Shown piece after piece: positions 21,629 to 31,011 of a DNA stretch of 64,000 nt. The stretch spans positions 1 through 64,000 of the forward strand of contig JBGUQC010000001.1 of the NCBI GenBank assembly GCA_045130665.1, read 5' to 3'. Made by a program: the position numbers and the translations under genes. This DNA is from RGIG8124 sp045130665. Lineage in GTDB: Bacteria > Bacillota > Clostridia > Christensenellales > CAG-917. Within the stretch, counting starts at the first letter, position 1. Each line of letters starts with the position of its first letter. The notes beneath the pieces are model-generated. The model was not told where the DNA came from and made no database searches. It was given only the letters and a program-made list of their open reading frames with translations.

Positions 21629-22335
21629 TGGAAAGAGCTTTACTTAGAATTTGTGGTTTAACAGAAAAGCAAGTGCTTGAAAAAATACAAGCAATTCCAG
21701 GCCGTGAAGGCTTAGATATTGCTGTGGTTGAAGATTGTCTAGATTGCAAGATAATGATGAAATCAACCACAATGAAGCCTATAGAGTTTGCTACAGTTCG
21801 TGCTCACATATTTGCTGAGTTTGAAGATTTCGCTTATTCAACTGAAGAAATATCTCTTCCAGTGCTTGCAGCAGAGCTTTTAAGACTAAATAACAGAATG
21901 TTATCTGTTGCAGAAAGTTTAACTGGTGGCGAAATTTGTTCTAAGTTATGTACAGTTCCAGGAATTAGTGAGAATCTTTATGAAGGAATAGTTTGTTATA
22001 ACAGATTCTCAAAAATTAGAAGATTAGGTGTATCTTCAATAACTATTGCAGAAAAAGGTGCTGTATCTCGTGAGACCGCTTATGAGATGGTTAGAGGTTT
22101 GTTGAAGAATGGCATACCAAATGCCATAGGATTAGCCACAACAGGTTTAGCAGGTCCTAGTGCAGATGAAGGAAAACCAGTTGGATTAGTTTATATTGGT
22201 GTTGGTGCTGGAGACTTTATCACAGTATTTGAAAGAGTACTTGAAGGAGACAGAAATACAATAAGGAATGGTGTAACCAATTTAGCACTATTCTATCTAA
22301 TAAGATATCTAAAAGGAAATATATTAAGATTATAA
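21628..22335 (+). CDS. CinA C-terminal domain protein (amidohydrolase type), short form
   Basis: A 235-residue protein carrying only the C-terminal part of CinA, the part that deamidates nicotinamide mononucleotide (PncC activity). Conserved blocks are SVAESLTGGEI, YEGIVCYNRFSK, and ATTGLAGPSADEGKPVGLVYIG. Full CinA is about 410 residues and begins with a molybdopterin-binding-like domain that is absent here. Residues 1-85 are an extra region that could be a remnant linker domain. It lies between pgsA and recA, where the full cinA usually sits. Confidence 0.82.
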   Translation: MERALLRICGLTEKQVLEKIQAIPGREGLDIAVVEDCLDCKIMMKSTTMKPIEFATVRAHIFAEFEDFAYSTEEISLPVLAAELLRLNNRMLSVAESLTGGEICSKLCTVPGISENLYEGIVCYNRFSKIRRLGVSSITIAEKGAVSRETAYEMVRGLLKNGIPNAIGLATTGLAGPSADEGKPVGLVYIGVGAGDFITVFERVLEGDRNTIRNGVTNLALFYLIRYLKGNILRL

Positions 22336-22358
22336 AATTCTTAATTTATGTGCATATA

Positions 22359-22393
22359 TGTGTACACACATTTTAGAATATCAATGATATAAT
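22359..22393 (+). promoter_or_regulatory. recA control region: palindrome and -10 box
   Basis: TGTGTACACA (22359-22368) is a perfect 10-bp palindrome lying where the -35 box should be, and TATAAT follows at 22388-22393. A typical Gram-positive LexA box (GAAC-N4-GTTC) was not seen. The palindrome may be the site for a SOS or other repressor; this is inference. Confidence 0.45.
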
Positions 22394-22434
22394 ATAAGTA
22401 GGAAAAAATAATTGAATATATAGGAGAAACAAAA

Positions 22435-23448
22435 ATGGCAACATCAGAAGAAAAGAAAAAGAATCTAGAATTAGCCTTAACACAAATTGAAAAGCAATTT
22501 GGTAAAGGTGCTATCATGAAGTTGAATCAAAATGATATTCAACCTATTGATGTAATTCCAACAGGATGTTTACCACTCGATATGGCGTTAGGTGTTGGTG
22601 GCGTTCCAAGAGGAAGAATTATTGAAATATATGGACCAGAATCCAGCGGTAAGACAACACTAGCATTATCTTGTATTGCTGAAGCACAAAAACAAGGTGG
22701 AGTTGCTGCATTTATTGATGCAGAGCACGCTTTAGATCCAGTATATGCACAACAACTTGGCATAAATATCGAAGATTTATATATTTCACAACCAGATAGT
22801 GGCGAGCAAGCACTTGATATTGTTGAAAAACTTGTTAGATCCGGTGCTATTGATATTATCGTAGTTGACTCAGTTGCAGCTTTAACACCTCAAGCAGAAA
22901 TTGATGGTGAAATGTCTGATGCATTAGTCGGAACTCAAGCAAGATTAATGAGTAAAGCAATGAGAGTAATTACTGGTATTATTTCTAAGGCAAACTGCTG
23001 TGTAATCTTTATTAACCAATTAAGAGATAAAGTTGGCGTAGTTTACGGCAATCCAGAAACAACTACTGGTGGTAAAGCATTAAAATTCTATGCAACAGTT
23101 AGAATGGAAATTAGAAAAGCAGAAGCAATTAAAGATGGTAGCGAAGTTGTAGGTAACAAAGTTAAAGTCAAAATTGTTAAAAATAAAGTTGCTCCTCCAT
23201 TTAGAACTGCATCATTTGATGTAATTTATGGACAAGGAATTTCAAAAGTTGGTGCTTTAGTTGATATGGCTGTACTTTCTGGTGTTCTTGTTAAGAGCGG
23301 AAGTTGGTTCAGTTATAACGATGAAAAAGTTGCTCAAGGAAGAGAAAGAACTATTGAATGGTTAAAGAATAATCCTGAGCTTATGGTCGAAGTTGAAAAG
23401 AAAGTTAGAGAAAATATTCGTCCAGGACAATTTGCTTCTGAAGACTAA
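22435..23448 (+). CDS. recA: recombinase RecA
   Basis: A 337-residue strand-exchange ATPase for homologous recombination and SOS induction. The Walker A motif GPESSGKTT lies near residue 66-74, followed by FIDAEHALDP, and Walker B IIVVDSVAALTP. Loop L2 (GGKALKFYATVR) is intact. The C-terminal acidic tail is short. The RBS AGGAG precedes the ATG. It ends the ftsK-rimO-pgsA-cinA-recA block. Confidence 0.98.
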   Translation: MATSEEKKKNLELALTQIEKQFGKGAIMKLNQNDIQPIDVIPTGCLPLDMALGVGGVPRGRIIEIYGPESSGKTTLALSCIAEAQKQGGVAAFIDAEHALDPVYAQQLGINIEDLYISQPDSGEQALDIVEKLVRSGAIDIIVVDSVAALTPQAEIDGEMSDALVGTQARLMSKAMRVITGIISKANCCVIFINQLRDKVGVVYGNPETTTGGKALKFYATVRMEIRKAEAIKDGSEVVGNKVKVKIVKNKVAPPFRTASFDVIYGQGISKVGALVDMAVLSGVLVKSGSWFSYNDEKVAQGRERTIEWLKNNPELMVEVEKKVRENIRPGQFASED

Positions 23449-23471
23449 AATTTGATTAAAAATTTATAAAT

Positions 23472-23500
23472 TGGCCCGTTTTTTCGGGCCATTTATTTTT
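23472..23500 (+). terminator. terminator after recA
   Basis: TGGCCCG (23472-23478) pairs with CGGGCCA (23485-23491), followed by TTTATTTTT. Confidence 0.88.
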
Positions 23501-23621
23501 ATATTGATTTTTTATTATTCATATATAAATTATAACGTTTATTTGACTTTTCATATAAAAATTGACACTTTTTGTTATATTAAAGCGATTTTCATAATAT
23601 TTATTTAATTATTAAAAATAA

Positions 23622-23650
23622 TTGACAGATTCGTTTTTTAACACTAGAAT
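23622..23650 (+). promoter_or_regulatory. promoter of fur/znu operon
   Basis: TTGACA (23622-23627), a 17-base spacer, then TAGAAT (23645-23650). The dyad at 23654-23670 covers the expected start of transcription. Confidence 0.75.
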
Positions 23651-23653
23651 AAA

Positions 23654-23670
23654 TTGCGATTCAGTCGCAA
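23654..23670 (+). promoter_or_regulatory. candidate Zur/Fur operator
   Basis: TTGCGA-TTCAG-TCGCAA is a perfect 6+5+6 inverted repeat, with further partial symmetry outward. It sits just past the -10 box and before the Fur-family gene, so binding would block the promoter. A zinc-responsive autoregulated repressor is the natural guess. Confidence 0.6.
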
Positions 23671-23683
23671 ATTGAGGTTTAAT

Positions 23684-24076
23684 ATGCAACAATACAACAC
23701 TAAACAAAGACAAATTTTACTTCAGTACTTATCAGATCATTCTGATGAAAACATTTCTGCATTAGATATCATCGCACATTTTGCTGGCGAAGATATTTCT
23801 AAGAGCGCTATTTATAGAAATCTTTCATCTCTTGAAAAAGATGGAAAAATTAGACGTGTAAATATAGTTGGAGAAAAAGTTGCATATTATCAATTCATTG
23901 ATACAAAACATTGTAAAGGCAAAATACATGTTTCTTGTATAAAGTGTGGTAAAACAACACATATTGATGGAGATACAGCCTCATATTTAGCTAGTAGATT
24001 AAAAGTTGAAGATGGTTTTGCACTTAATAATGATGAAACTGTTTTATATGGTGTTTGCAAGGATTGTCAAAAATAG
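23684..24076 (+). CDS. Fur-family metal regulator, probably zinc-responsive (Zur)
   Basis: A 130-residue repressor. An N-terminal winged helix (SKSAIYRNLSSLEKDGKI) is followed by a dimerisation domain with two CXXC pairs (CIKCGK, CKDC), which hold the structural zinc. The GAGG box supports the ATG at 23684 rather than the upstream start at 23654, which lies inside the operator. Its place as first gene of an operon with a zinc-type ABC transporter suggests Zur rather than Fur or PerR. Confidence 0.85.
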   Translation: MQQYNTKQRQILLQYLSDHSDENISALDIIAHFAGEDISKSAIYRNLSSLEKDGKIRRVNIVGEKVAYYQFIDTKHCKGKIHVSCIKCGKTTHIDGDTASYLASRLKVEDGFALNNDETVLYGVCKDCQK

Positions 24077-24078
24077 TC

Positions 24079-25029
24079 ATGAAAAAGAGGGTATCAATCA
24101 TCTTAATATTTTGTTTGTTTTTATGCTGTCTATCATTGATAGCATGTGATTCTTTAGAATCGGATAAGACTTCAATTGTTTGCACCATTATTCCAGAATA
24201 TGACTGGGTATTAAATGTATTAGGTGATGAGAAGGATAATTTTAATATTACCTGTCTTTGTTCAAACGGTGTAGATGTTCATAGTTATCAAGCATCCATT
24301 AATGACACAATTAAGATTTCCACATGTGATATGTTTATTTATGCTGGTGGTGAATCACAAGAATGGGTTGATGATGTTTTAGCTAATGCTAAAAAACAAG
24401 ACAAAATTGTTATTAAAGAGTTAGATGTGATTGGTGATAGAGCATTAATTGAAGAAGAAATTAATGGTGAAGAACATGAAGATCACGAGCACGAAGAAGA
24501 GTTAGATGAACATGTTTGGTTATCATTAATTAATGCAAAATTAGTTGTTAGTGAAATTGCTAAACAATTAGGTGTTTTAGATCCAGCAAATAAAGATAAA
24601 TATTTAGCTAATGCGAATGCATATAATTCACAACTTTCATCTTTAGATGAAAATTATAAAGAAACAATATCAAGTAGCATTAAAAAATTATTGTTATTTG
24701 GAGATAGATTCCCATTCAGATATATGGTTGAGGATTACTCATTATCATACTATGCAGCATTCAGTGGATGTTCTACTGAAGTCAATGCATCTGTTGGGAT
24801 GATTATAGATTTAGCAAAAAAGGTAGATGAAAACAATTTATCTACAGTATTAAAGCTTGAAGATTCAGATGGAAGAATAGCACAAAAGATTATGGAAAGT
24901 TCAAGTGCAACACAAGTTCTCACATTAGATTCTATGCAAGCAATAACAATGAAAAAATATAACAATGGGCACACATATTTATATGCTATGACACAAAATT
25001 TAGATGTCTTAAAACTAGCTCTAAAATAA
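24079..25029 (+). CDS. znuA: zinc ABC transporter solute-binding lipoprotein
   Basis: A 316-residue cluster 9 binding protein. The lipobox Cys is residue 23 (LIAC). Metal ligands fit the family: DVHSYQ early on, a His/Glu-rich loop around residue 135-150 (HEDHEHEEE) and DEHVWLS. The His-rich loop is typical of zinc rather than manganese binders. It begins 2 bases after the regulator stop. The RBS is weak, so translational coupling is likely. Gene symbol by family and context. Confidence 0.88.
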   Translation: MKKRVSIILIFCLFLCCLSLIACDSLESDKTSIVCTIIPEYDWVLNVLGDEKDNFNITCLCSNGVDVHSYQASINDTIKISTCDMFIYAGGESQEWVDDVLANAKKQDKIVIKELDVIGDRALIEEEINGEEHEDHEHEEELDEHVWLSLINAKLVVSEIAKQLGVLDPANKDKYLANANAYNSQLSSLDENYKETISSSIKKLLLFGDRFPFRYMVEDYSLSYYAAFSGCSTEVNASVGMIIDLAKKVDENNLSTVLKLEDSDGRIAQKIMESSSATQVLTLDSMQAITMKKYNNGHTYLYAMTQNLDVLKLALK

Positions 25030-25039
25030 AGGAGAAACA

Positions 25040-25747
25040 ATGGCTTTAATAACATGCAAAAACCTCGATTTAGGATATGATAACAACATAATTGTTAAAG
25101 ATTTATCTTTTGAGGTACATTACGGAGACTATCTTGCAATCGTGGGTGAGAATGGTTCTGGTAAAACAACGTTAATGAAAACGTTACTAGGACTAATGAA
25201 ACCAATATCAGGCAAAATCTATACTGGAGAAGGTTTAAAAAGAACAGAAATAGGATATCTTCCTCAACACGCAGATATTCAACCAGATTTTCCAGCTTCT
25301 GTTATGGAAGTTGTATTATCTGGATGTTTATCCAAAGCAGGGTTGAAACCTTTTTATTCTAGAGCAGATAAAGCCATTGCTCTTAAGAATATTGAAAGAA
25401 TGGGGCTAGCAGGATTAGAGAAAAAGTCATTTAGAGAATTAAGCGGTGGACAACAACAAAGAGTCTTACTTGCAAGAGCATTGTGTGCTACAAGAAAAGT
25501 TTTACTTTTAGATGAACCAATTTCAGGATTGGATTCAAAGGGTTCAAAGAGTATGTATGACATAATCGAAGAACTCAATAAAGATCAAACAACAATTATT
25601 ATGATTTCCCATGATGTTCATGATCTTTTGAAATATGCAACGCATATTTTACACATAGGCGAAGAAAACCTATATTGCACAAAAGAGGAATACATGGAAT
25701 ATTTACACAACCATCATGAAGATGAAACGGAGGAGAACAATGGCTGA
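25040..25747 (+). CDS. znuC: zinc ABC transporter ATPase
   Basis: A 235-residue ATPase that powers the importer. Walker A is GENGSGKTT (about residues 35-43), the signature is LSGGQQQ, and Walker B is LLLDEP followed by ISHDVHDL. The RBS AAGGAG precedes the start. The end carries a His-containing tail (HNHHEDE), fitting a metal transporter. It overlaps the permease gene by 8 bases. Confidence 0.9.
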   Translation: MALITCKNLDLGYDNNIIVKDLSFEVHYGDYLAIVGENGSGKTTLMKTLLGLMKPISGKIYTGEGLKRTEIGYLPQHADIQPDFPASVMEVVLSGCLSKAGLKPFYSRADKAIALKNIERMGLAGLEKKSFRELSGGQQQRVLLARALCATRKVLLLDEPISGLDSKGSKSMYDIIEELNKDQTTIIMISHDVHDLLKYATHILHIGEENLYCTKEEYMEYLHNHHEDETEENNG

Positions 25748-26597
25748 ATTTTTCAATAAACTTTCATTATATTTTCAATATCCGTTTGTAACATATGCAC
25801 TTATTGTTGCAATTGCTGTTGCACTTTGTGCATCAATTCTTGGTGTAACTTTAGTCTTGAAAAGACTATCTTACATCGGAGATGGTTTATCTCACGTAGC
25901 ATTTGGTGCTATGGCTATAGCTGCAGTTGCCGGATTAACCAATGATATGGTTATTGTTTTACCAGTAACAATTATTTGTGCAATATTCCTTCTTTTAAGA
26001 GGAAGAAATACAAAGATTAATGGAGATGCATCCATTGCTATGTTATCTGTTGGTGCACTTGCAATTGGTTATCTTCTTATGAATGTTTTACCACCATCTT
26101 CTAATGTTGCTGCAGATGTTTGTTCAACATTATTTGGATCAACTGCTATCTTAACATTAACTATGACAGAGGTGTGGGTAAGTATTGGATTATCTTTGGT
26201 TGTTTTAGTTGTGTTTATTATATTTTATAATAAAATTTTCGCAGTAACATTTGATCAAAACTTTGCAACAGCCACAGGAACAAAGGCTGGTGTATACAAT
26301 TTAATTATTGCAATTGTTATAGCTGTAGTTATTGTTCTTGCTATGAAGTTAGTTGGTTCGTTGCTTATTTCTGCATTAGTTGTGTTCCCAGCTTTATCTG
26401 CAATGCGCGTATTTAAAAACTTCAAGTCTGTTACAATTTGTTCAGCATGTATTTCAGTTGTTTGTGCAGTAATTGGATTACTTGCATCCATTGTTGCAGA
26501 TACACCAGTTGGTTCAACTATTGTTGCAGTAGATATTGCAATGTTTATAGTTTTCTACGTAGTAGGTATGATTCTTGGAAGAGTAAAGAAGGCTTAA
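25740..26597 (+). CDS. znuB: zinc ABC transporter permease
   Basis: A 285-residue membrane subunit of the ABC-3 family, with seven or eight hydrophobic helices. The early LKRLSYIGDGLSHVAFGAMA block is typical of Znu/Mnt permeases. The ATG at 25740 is preceded by GGAGGAGAAC; an upstream start at 25716 adds only a basic stretch from the other frame. It is the last gene of the regulator-znuA-znuC-znuB operon. Confidence 0.9.
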   Translation: MAEFFNKLSLYFQYPFVTYALIVAIAVALCASILGVTLVLKRLSYIGDGLSHVAFGAMAIAAVAGLTNDMVIVLPVTIICAIFLLLRGRNTKINGDASIAMLSVGALAIGYLLMNVLPPSSNVAADVCSTLFGSTAILTLTMTEVWVSIGLSLVVLVVFIIFYNKIFAVTFDQNFATATGTKAGVYNLIIAIVIAVVIVLAMKLVGSLLISALVVFPALSAMRVFKNFKSVTICSACISVVCAVIGLLASIVADTPVGSTIVAVDIAMFIVFYVVGMILGRVKKA

Positions 26598-26613
26598 TTT
26601 CATTATTAACAAT

Positions 26614-26665
26614 ATCCTAATGTTTTGGTATAATAGTAATGTTAGACTAACATTAGGATTTTTTT
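26614..26665 (+). terminator. terminator that overlaps next gene's promoter and RBS
   Basis: ATCCTAATGTT (26614-26624) and AACATTAGGAT (26649-26659) form an 11-bp perfect stem followed by TTTTTT, which should end the znu transcript. The loop contains an extended -10 (TGGTATAAT, 26626-26634) for the following gene, and the right arm contains its AGGA ribosome site. Transcripts from that promoter lack the left arm and so leave the site open. Confidence 0.65.
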
Positions 26666-27583
26666 ATGGAAAAGAAAGTAGTTCAAATTAAAGACATTAA
26701 TAAAGAAGCAAAAGATGACTTTAGAGGCTTTGTTGAAGCTTGTGAAAAAACATATCACAATAGAGTTGAAGGAATAGCAGATTATATAGCTGATCACTAT
26801 GATGATATAGATATTGTTTTGTTGTCAGGTCCATCATCTAGTGGTAAAACCACTACCAGTCATATTTTAATTGAAAAATTAGAAGAAAAGGGCATTCGTT
26901 CTTTAACTGTCTCAACAGATGATTTCTTTATTGATAGAGATAAAGTCCCATACAAGAAAAACGGGGTAAGAGATTATGAGGCACTGGAGTCTACCAATAT
27001 TAAATTGCTCAAGTCTTGTGTAAGAGAACTATTAACCAAGAGAGAAACATTCTTCCCAAGATATGATTTCTTAACGGGAGAAAGCATTAGAATGGGTAAG
27101 AAAGTATATCTAAGGGAAAAGGAAATCATTATTATTGAAGGAATCCATGCATTAAACCCAGTTATTACTGAAGATCCTATTTTCCAAAAGTCCTTAAAAC
27201 TATATGTTTGCGTATTTACAAACTTTGCATATCAAGGAAGAATATACCTTACAGCTAGAGAACTACGTTTAACACGTAGAATACTTAGAGATTGTATGAC
27301 AAGAGGTTCAACTCCAGACTATTCTATCTCTATGTGGAAAAATGTTTTGGATGGTGAAAACAAATATATTAAACCAAACATTGGAAATGCAGATTTTGTT
27401 ATAGATACAACACATGCATATGAGCCTTTAATTTATAAGGATTTAATTCTTCCAAAACTTTATGCATGTGAAAATCCAGTACCAGGAAATCTTATTTCAG
27501 ATTATGAAATGTTTGAAAGTGAAGATGCACATGTAATTCCAAAGGATTCATTATTAAATGAATTTGTTATTTTTGAAGAATGA
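26666..27583 (+). CDS. uridine kinase-like nucleoside kinase
   Basis: A 305-residue P-loop kinase of the phosphoribulokinase/uridine kinase family. Walker A is GPSSSGKTT (about residues 54-62), and STDDFFIDRD holds the catalytic Asp region. Related proteins in Clostridia often carry an N-terminal TGS domain of about 250 residues, which is missing here, so this is the short form. It would phosphorylate uridine or a related nucleoside. It ends overlapping the methyltransferase gene by 4 bases. Confidence 0.8.
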   Translation: MEKKVVQIKDINKEAKDDFRGFVEACEKTYHNRVEGIADYIADHYDDIDIVLLSGPSSSGKTTTSHILIEKLEEKGIRSLTVSTDDFFIDRDKVPYKKNGVRDYEALESTNIKLLKSCVRELLTKRETFFPRYDFLTGESIRMGKKVYLREKEIIIIEGIHALNPVITEDPIFQKSLKLYVCVFTNFAYQGRIYLTARELRLTRRILRDCMTRGSTPDYSISMWKNVLDGENKYIKPNIGNADFVIDTTHAYEPLIYKDLILPKLYACENPVPGNLISDYEMFESEDAHVIPKDSLLNEFVIFEE

Positions 27584-28383
27584 AATACCTTTTATTCGCA
27601 TGTCCAAACTGTAAAAAGCCATTAGAAAGAAGGGATGGTTCTTTAGTTTGTGGAAACAAACATTGCTTTGATATAGCGAAAGAGGGTTACATAAATTTAG
27701 TTAGAGCAAACTACAATTCCAATGCTGGAGACAATGATGAAATGTTGAAAGCAAGGGACTTATTTTTAGGTGGCGGACACTATGACAATTTAGCCAAAAA
27801 ACTTGCAGATATTATACTAAAGTATAATAAATGTAGTGAAATACTAGATGCTGGATGTGGTACAGGATACTACATTTCAAAGATAAAAGAAGATATAAGA
27901 AGCGATAATATTTATGGTGTGGATATTGCTAAAAAGGCGGTGAAGATTGCATCCAAGAAAAACATGGATTGTTCGTTTGCTGTTGCCTCAGTTTTTGAAA
28001 TGCCATTTCAAGATAAAACCTTTTCAACAATACTAAATGTATTTTCTCCTTTTGCTTTTGAAGAGTATGCAAGAGTGCTAAAAGATGACGGCATTTTGTT
28101 ATCTGTTTATCCAGGAGCAAATCATTTAATTGAACTTAAAAAGGCAATTTATAAAGAGGATACTATTTTAAACGATAAAAATGTTTCATCCGAGTTATTC
28201 AAGTGTAAAGAGAGGATAAATGTTAATGGTGTAATGACATTAAATAATGAAGAAATCTTAGCACTTATAAAGATGACTCCATATTTTTATACCACTCCAA
28301 AAGAAAAATTGGATAGCCTCAACTCAATTAAAGAATTAGCTATCCAATATGATTTTATTATTGATGTTTTAATCAAAGATTAA
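27580..28383 (+). CDS. RlmA-like 23S rRNA (guanine-N1) methyltransferase
   Basis: A 267-residue SAM methyltransferase. An N-terminal zinc knuckle (C8, C11, C24, H28) is followed by FDIAKEGYINL, the signature of RlmA enzymes that methylate G745 or G748 of 23S rRNA. SAM motif I is ILDAGCGTGYY near residue 90. The family is linked to ribosome tuning and resistance to some macrolides. Which of the two positions is modified cannot be read from the sequence. It converges with the YitT gene, overlapping its end by 4 bases. Confidence 0.85.
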   Translation: MKYLLFACPNCKKPLERRDGSLVCGNKHCFDIAKEGYINLVRANYNSNAGDNDEMLKARDLFLGGGHYDNLAKKLADIILKYNKCSEILDAGCGTGYYISKIKEDIRSDNIYGVDIAKKAVKIASKKNMDCSFAVASVFEMPFQDKTFSTILNVFSPFAFEEYARVLKDDGILLSVYPGANHLIELKKAIYKEDTILNDKNVSSELFKCKERINVNGVMTLNNEEILALIKMTPYFYTTPKEKLDSLNSIKELAIQYDFIIDVLIKD

Positions 28384-29282
28384 TTGTGACGTCTGAAGAA
28401 TCCAATAGTATCGTTTACAGGAACAACGTATGCAAATGTTTCCGGATATTTCTTTAAGATATTTTCCATATCAACGATTTGTTTTTTGTTGATAACACAA
28501 GTTAAGATTTCTTTTTCCAAATGTGAATACATTCCTGTACCTTTTGATAAAGTTGCAGTGTGGTGAAGTTTTTCAATAATTTCTCTTGAAATCTCTTCTG
28601 GATGTGTTGTAACAATTTCAAACTTAATTGCTTTTCTTGAACCAATAACAATTCTATCTGCAATTTCTTGTACAACGAAGCAGTGTGCAATGCAGAGAAG
28701 AACTGCTGACATATCGTGGTATACAAAGAATGATACAATTGCGATTAAAACGTTCAAACCAAATATGAACCATGTTAGGGAGATATCTGGACGTGTCTTT
28801 TGAACAAGTGATGCGATAAAGTCTACACCACCTGTGGATGCGTTAGCTTTAAGAACAATACCATACACAAAACCAACAATAACACCAGAGGCTAAACCTG
28901 CAAGTAATGTTTCACCTGCATCTGTAGCTACGTAATGATACATATTTGGGATTTTGTCGAAGACAAAAAGGAAGATTGAGAATGATATTACGAATACTGA
29001 AGAACGTATTGCAAATTGCTTGCTGATAATAAAGAAAGTAATTATTGCAAGAGGAACGTTTACAATAATTGTAAACCATGCAACCTTAAAGTCCCATACC
29101 TTTTGGATCATGGTAGCAATACCACTTACTCCAGATGGTGCAAAGTTATTTGGGAAGACAAACATAATATATGTGATAGCCATTAAAGCACCAAGTCCGA
29201 TTACAAAGGTATATTGAAGTAGTGAAGATACTACTTGTTGCTTTGTAGGTTTTGTGAAATGAAATTTCTTCTTTTCTTCCAT
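28380..29282 (-). CDS. YitT family membrane protein
   Basis: A 300-residue protein with five or six membrane helices (the PNNFAPSGVSGIATMI block is typical of the DUF161/YitT family) and a soluble C-terminal DUF2179 domain (about residues 225-295). Function is not established; some relatives are proposed transporters. It stands alone on the minus strand between two rightward blocks. Confidence 0.85.
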   Translation of the reverse strand: MEEKKKFHFTKPTKQQVVSSLLQYTFVIGLGALMAITYIMFVFPNNFAPSGVSGIATMIQKVWDFKVAWFTIIVNVPLAIITFFIISKQFAIRSSVFVISFSIFLFVFDKIPNMYHYVATDAGETLLAGLASGVIVGFVYGIVLKANASTGGVDFIASLVQKTRPDISLTWFIFGLNVLIAIVSFFVYHDMSAVLLCIAHCFVVQEIADRIVIGSRKAIKFEIVTTHPEEISREIIEKLHHTATLSKGTGMYSHLEKEILTCVINKKQIVDMENILKKYPETFAYVVPVNDTIGFFRRHN

Positions 29283-29418
29283 ATAAATAACTCCGTTTCG
29301 GCTATTTGTCTTGCTATTTTATATCTAAAATATGGGATTGTCTATTGTTAGAATACAAATATTTCAAAAATAATTAATATTTTTTCAAAAAATATTTTAT
29401 TTTTAGGTCGTTTACCTT

Positions 29419-29424
29419 TATAAT
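29419..29424 (+). promoter_or_regulatory. -10 box of DUF1538 operon
   Basis: TATAAT at 29419-29424, without a good -35 box, then AAGGG and an ATG at 29449. The upstream sequence is strongly AT-rich. Confidence 0.4.
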
Positions 29425-29448
29425 GATTTTAATTAAGGGCAAATTTAT

Positions 29449-30999
29449 ATGATGCAAATTAAGAATCCAGTAACTAAATCCATATTAATGAAATGGTTTG
29501 AAGCATTCAATGCTGTAATTCCAATTACAGCAATTTCTATTATTTTAAGCCTTTCATTAAAAGCCATGACAACAATGAATTTAGTAACTATGTTAGTAGG
29601 TGCTGTATTCCTCATTACTGGTATGGTTTTGTATAATTTCGGAACAGACATCGCTATTCAACCTGCTGGATCCTATATTGGTGGTAAAGTTTCATCATAT
29701 GGAAAACTTTGGCTTGTTATTTTAGTTTGTTTCATCGTTGGAATTATTGTTACTGTAGCAGAACCAGATTTGAGTGTTCTTGCTGGACAGATTGCAACAA
29801 TACCTAAATTTGTACTTATTGTAGTAGTTGGATTAGGTGTTGGCATTTTCATGATTATTGCTGTCCTTAGAATTGCTTTCAAGATACCACTTCATATCTT
29901 ACTTATCGTAAGTTATGGTCTTGTTTTTGCTATGGCTATTATTGTTCACTTTGTAGTAGGGGAGCAATTCATTCCATTAGCATTTGATAGTGGCGGTGTT
30001 ACAACTGGTCCTATGACAGTTCCATTCTTATTGATGTTGTGTGTTGGTGTATCTGCCGTTGCTGGCGGTGATAAATCTGATGAATCATCATTCGGTATGG
30101 TTGGTATTTGTTCCATTGGACCAATTCTTGCAGTATTAATCCTTGGATTAATATATCGTTCAAATGTTGATACAACTCCAACTGTTATTCCAGTAGTTAA
30201 CAACTTTAAAGATGTTATAATGTTATATTTAACATCACTTCCAACATACCTTAAGGATGTTGCAATCGCTTTAGCTCCAATTTTAGTATTCTTCATTATT
30301 TTTGATTTAGTTGCACTAAAGCTTCCTATGAAGCCATTTGTAAGAATCTTGATCGGATTTGCATCATCATACATTGGATTAACATTATTCTTAACAGGCG
30401 CAAATATAGGTTACGTACAAGCAGGTGCATCTATTGGTGGAGCATTAGCAGGAGTAAATAAGTGGATTATTGCTCCAATTGGAGCAGTAATAGGTGCATG
30501 TATTGTTCTTGCAGAGCCAGCTGTTCACGTTCTTAATAAACAGGTTGAATCTATTACTGGTGGTATCATTAAATCCAAAGTTATGCTTGTTGTATTATCA
30601 TCAGCTATTGCATTCGCTATTGCTCTAGCAATGATAAGAGTAATAACGGGTATTTCAATTTGGTGGTTCATAGTTCCAGGTTATGCTATTGCATTAGGAC
30701 TTTCATTTTTTGTACCAAAGATGTTCACAGCTATTGCTTTTGATAGCGGTGGAGTAGCATCTGGTCCTATGACAGCAACATTCTTATTACCATTTGCAAT
30801 TGGATCTAGTGTTGCAATTGGTGGCAATGTTATTACTGATGCATTTGGAACAGTTGCAATGGTTGCAATGACCCCTTTAATAGCACTTCAAGTACTAGGT
30901 TTAATCTATAAGATTAAATCCGAAAAGAAATACGCAGTTGCTTCTGCAGAATTCCAAGCTATGCTTGCAACTGAAGGTAATATCATAGAATTAATGTAG
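29449..30999 (+). CDS. DUF1538 membrane transporter, two-fold internal repeat
   Basis: A 516-residue polytopic membrane protein. It is made of two homologous halves: AFDSGGVTTGPMTVPF near residues 178-193 is repeated as AFDSGGVASGPMTATF near 428-443, and each half starts with a similar helical stretch. Such repeats with a conserved Ser-Gly-Gly loop resemble the re-entrant cores of secondary transporters. The family is DUF1538, with no agreed substrate. Two PII proteins follow directly, so transport is probably gated by PII, as AmtB is by GlnK. Confidence 0.85.
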   Translation: MMQIKNPVTKSILMKWFEAFNAVIPITAISIILSLSLKAMTTMNLVTMLVGAVFLITGMVLYNFGTDIAIQPAGSYIGGKVSSYGKLWLVILVCFIVGIIVTVAEPDLSVLAGQIATIPKFVLIVVVGLGVGIFMIIAVLRIAFKIPLHILLIVSYGLVFAMAIIVHFVVGEQFIPLAFDSGGVTTGPMTVPFLLMLCVGVSAVAGGDKSDESSFGMVGICSIGPILAVLILGLIYRSNVDTTPTVIPVVNNFKDVIMLYLTSLPTYLKDVAIALAPILVFFIIFDLVALKLPMKPFVRILIGFASSYIGLTLFLTGANIGYVQAGASIGGALAGVNKWIIAPIGAVIGACIVLAEPAVHVLNKQVESITGGIIKSKVMLVVLSSAIAFAIALAMIRVITGISIWWFIVPGYAIALGLSFFVPKMFTAIAFDSGGVASGPMTATFLLPFAIGSSVAIGGNVITDAFGTVAMVAMTPLIALQVLGLIYKIKSEKKYAVASAEFQAMLATEGNIIELM

Positions 31000-31011
31000 T
31001 AAGGAGAAAAT

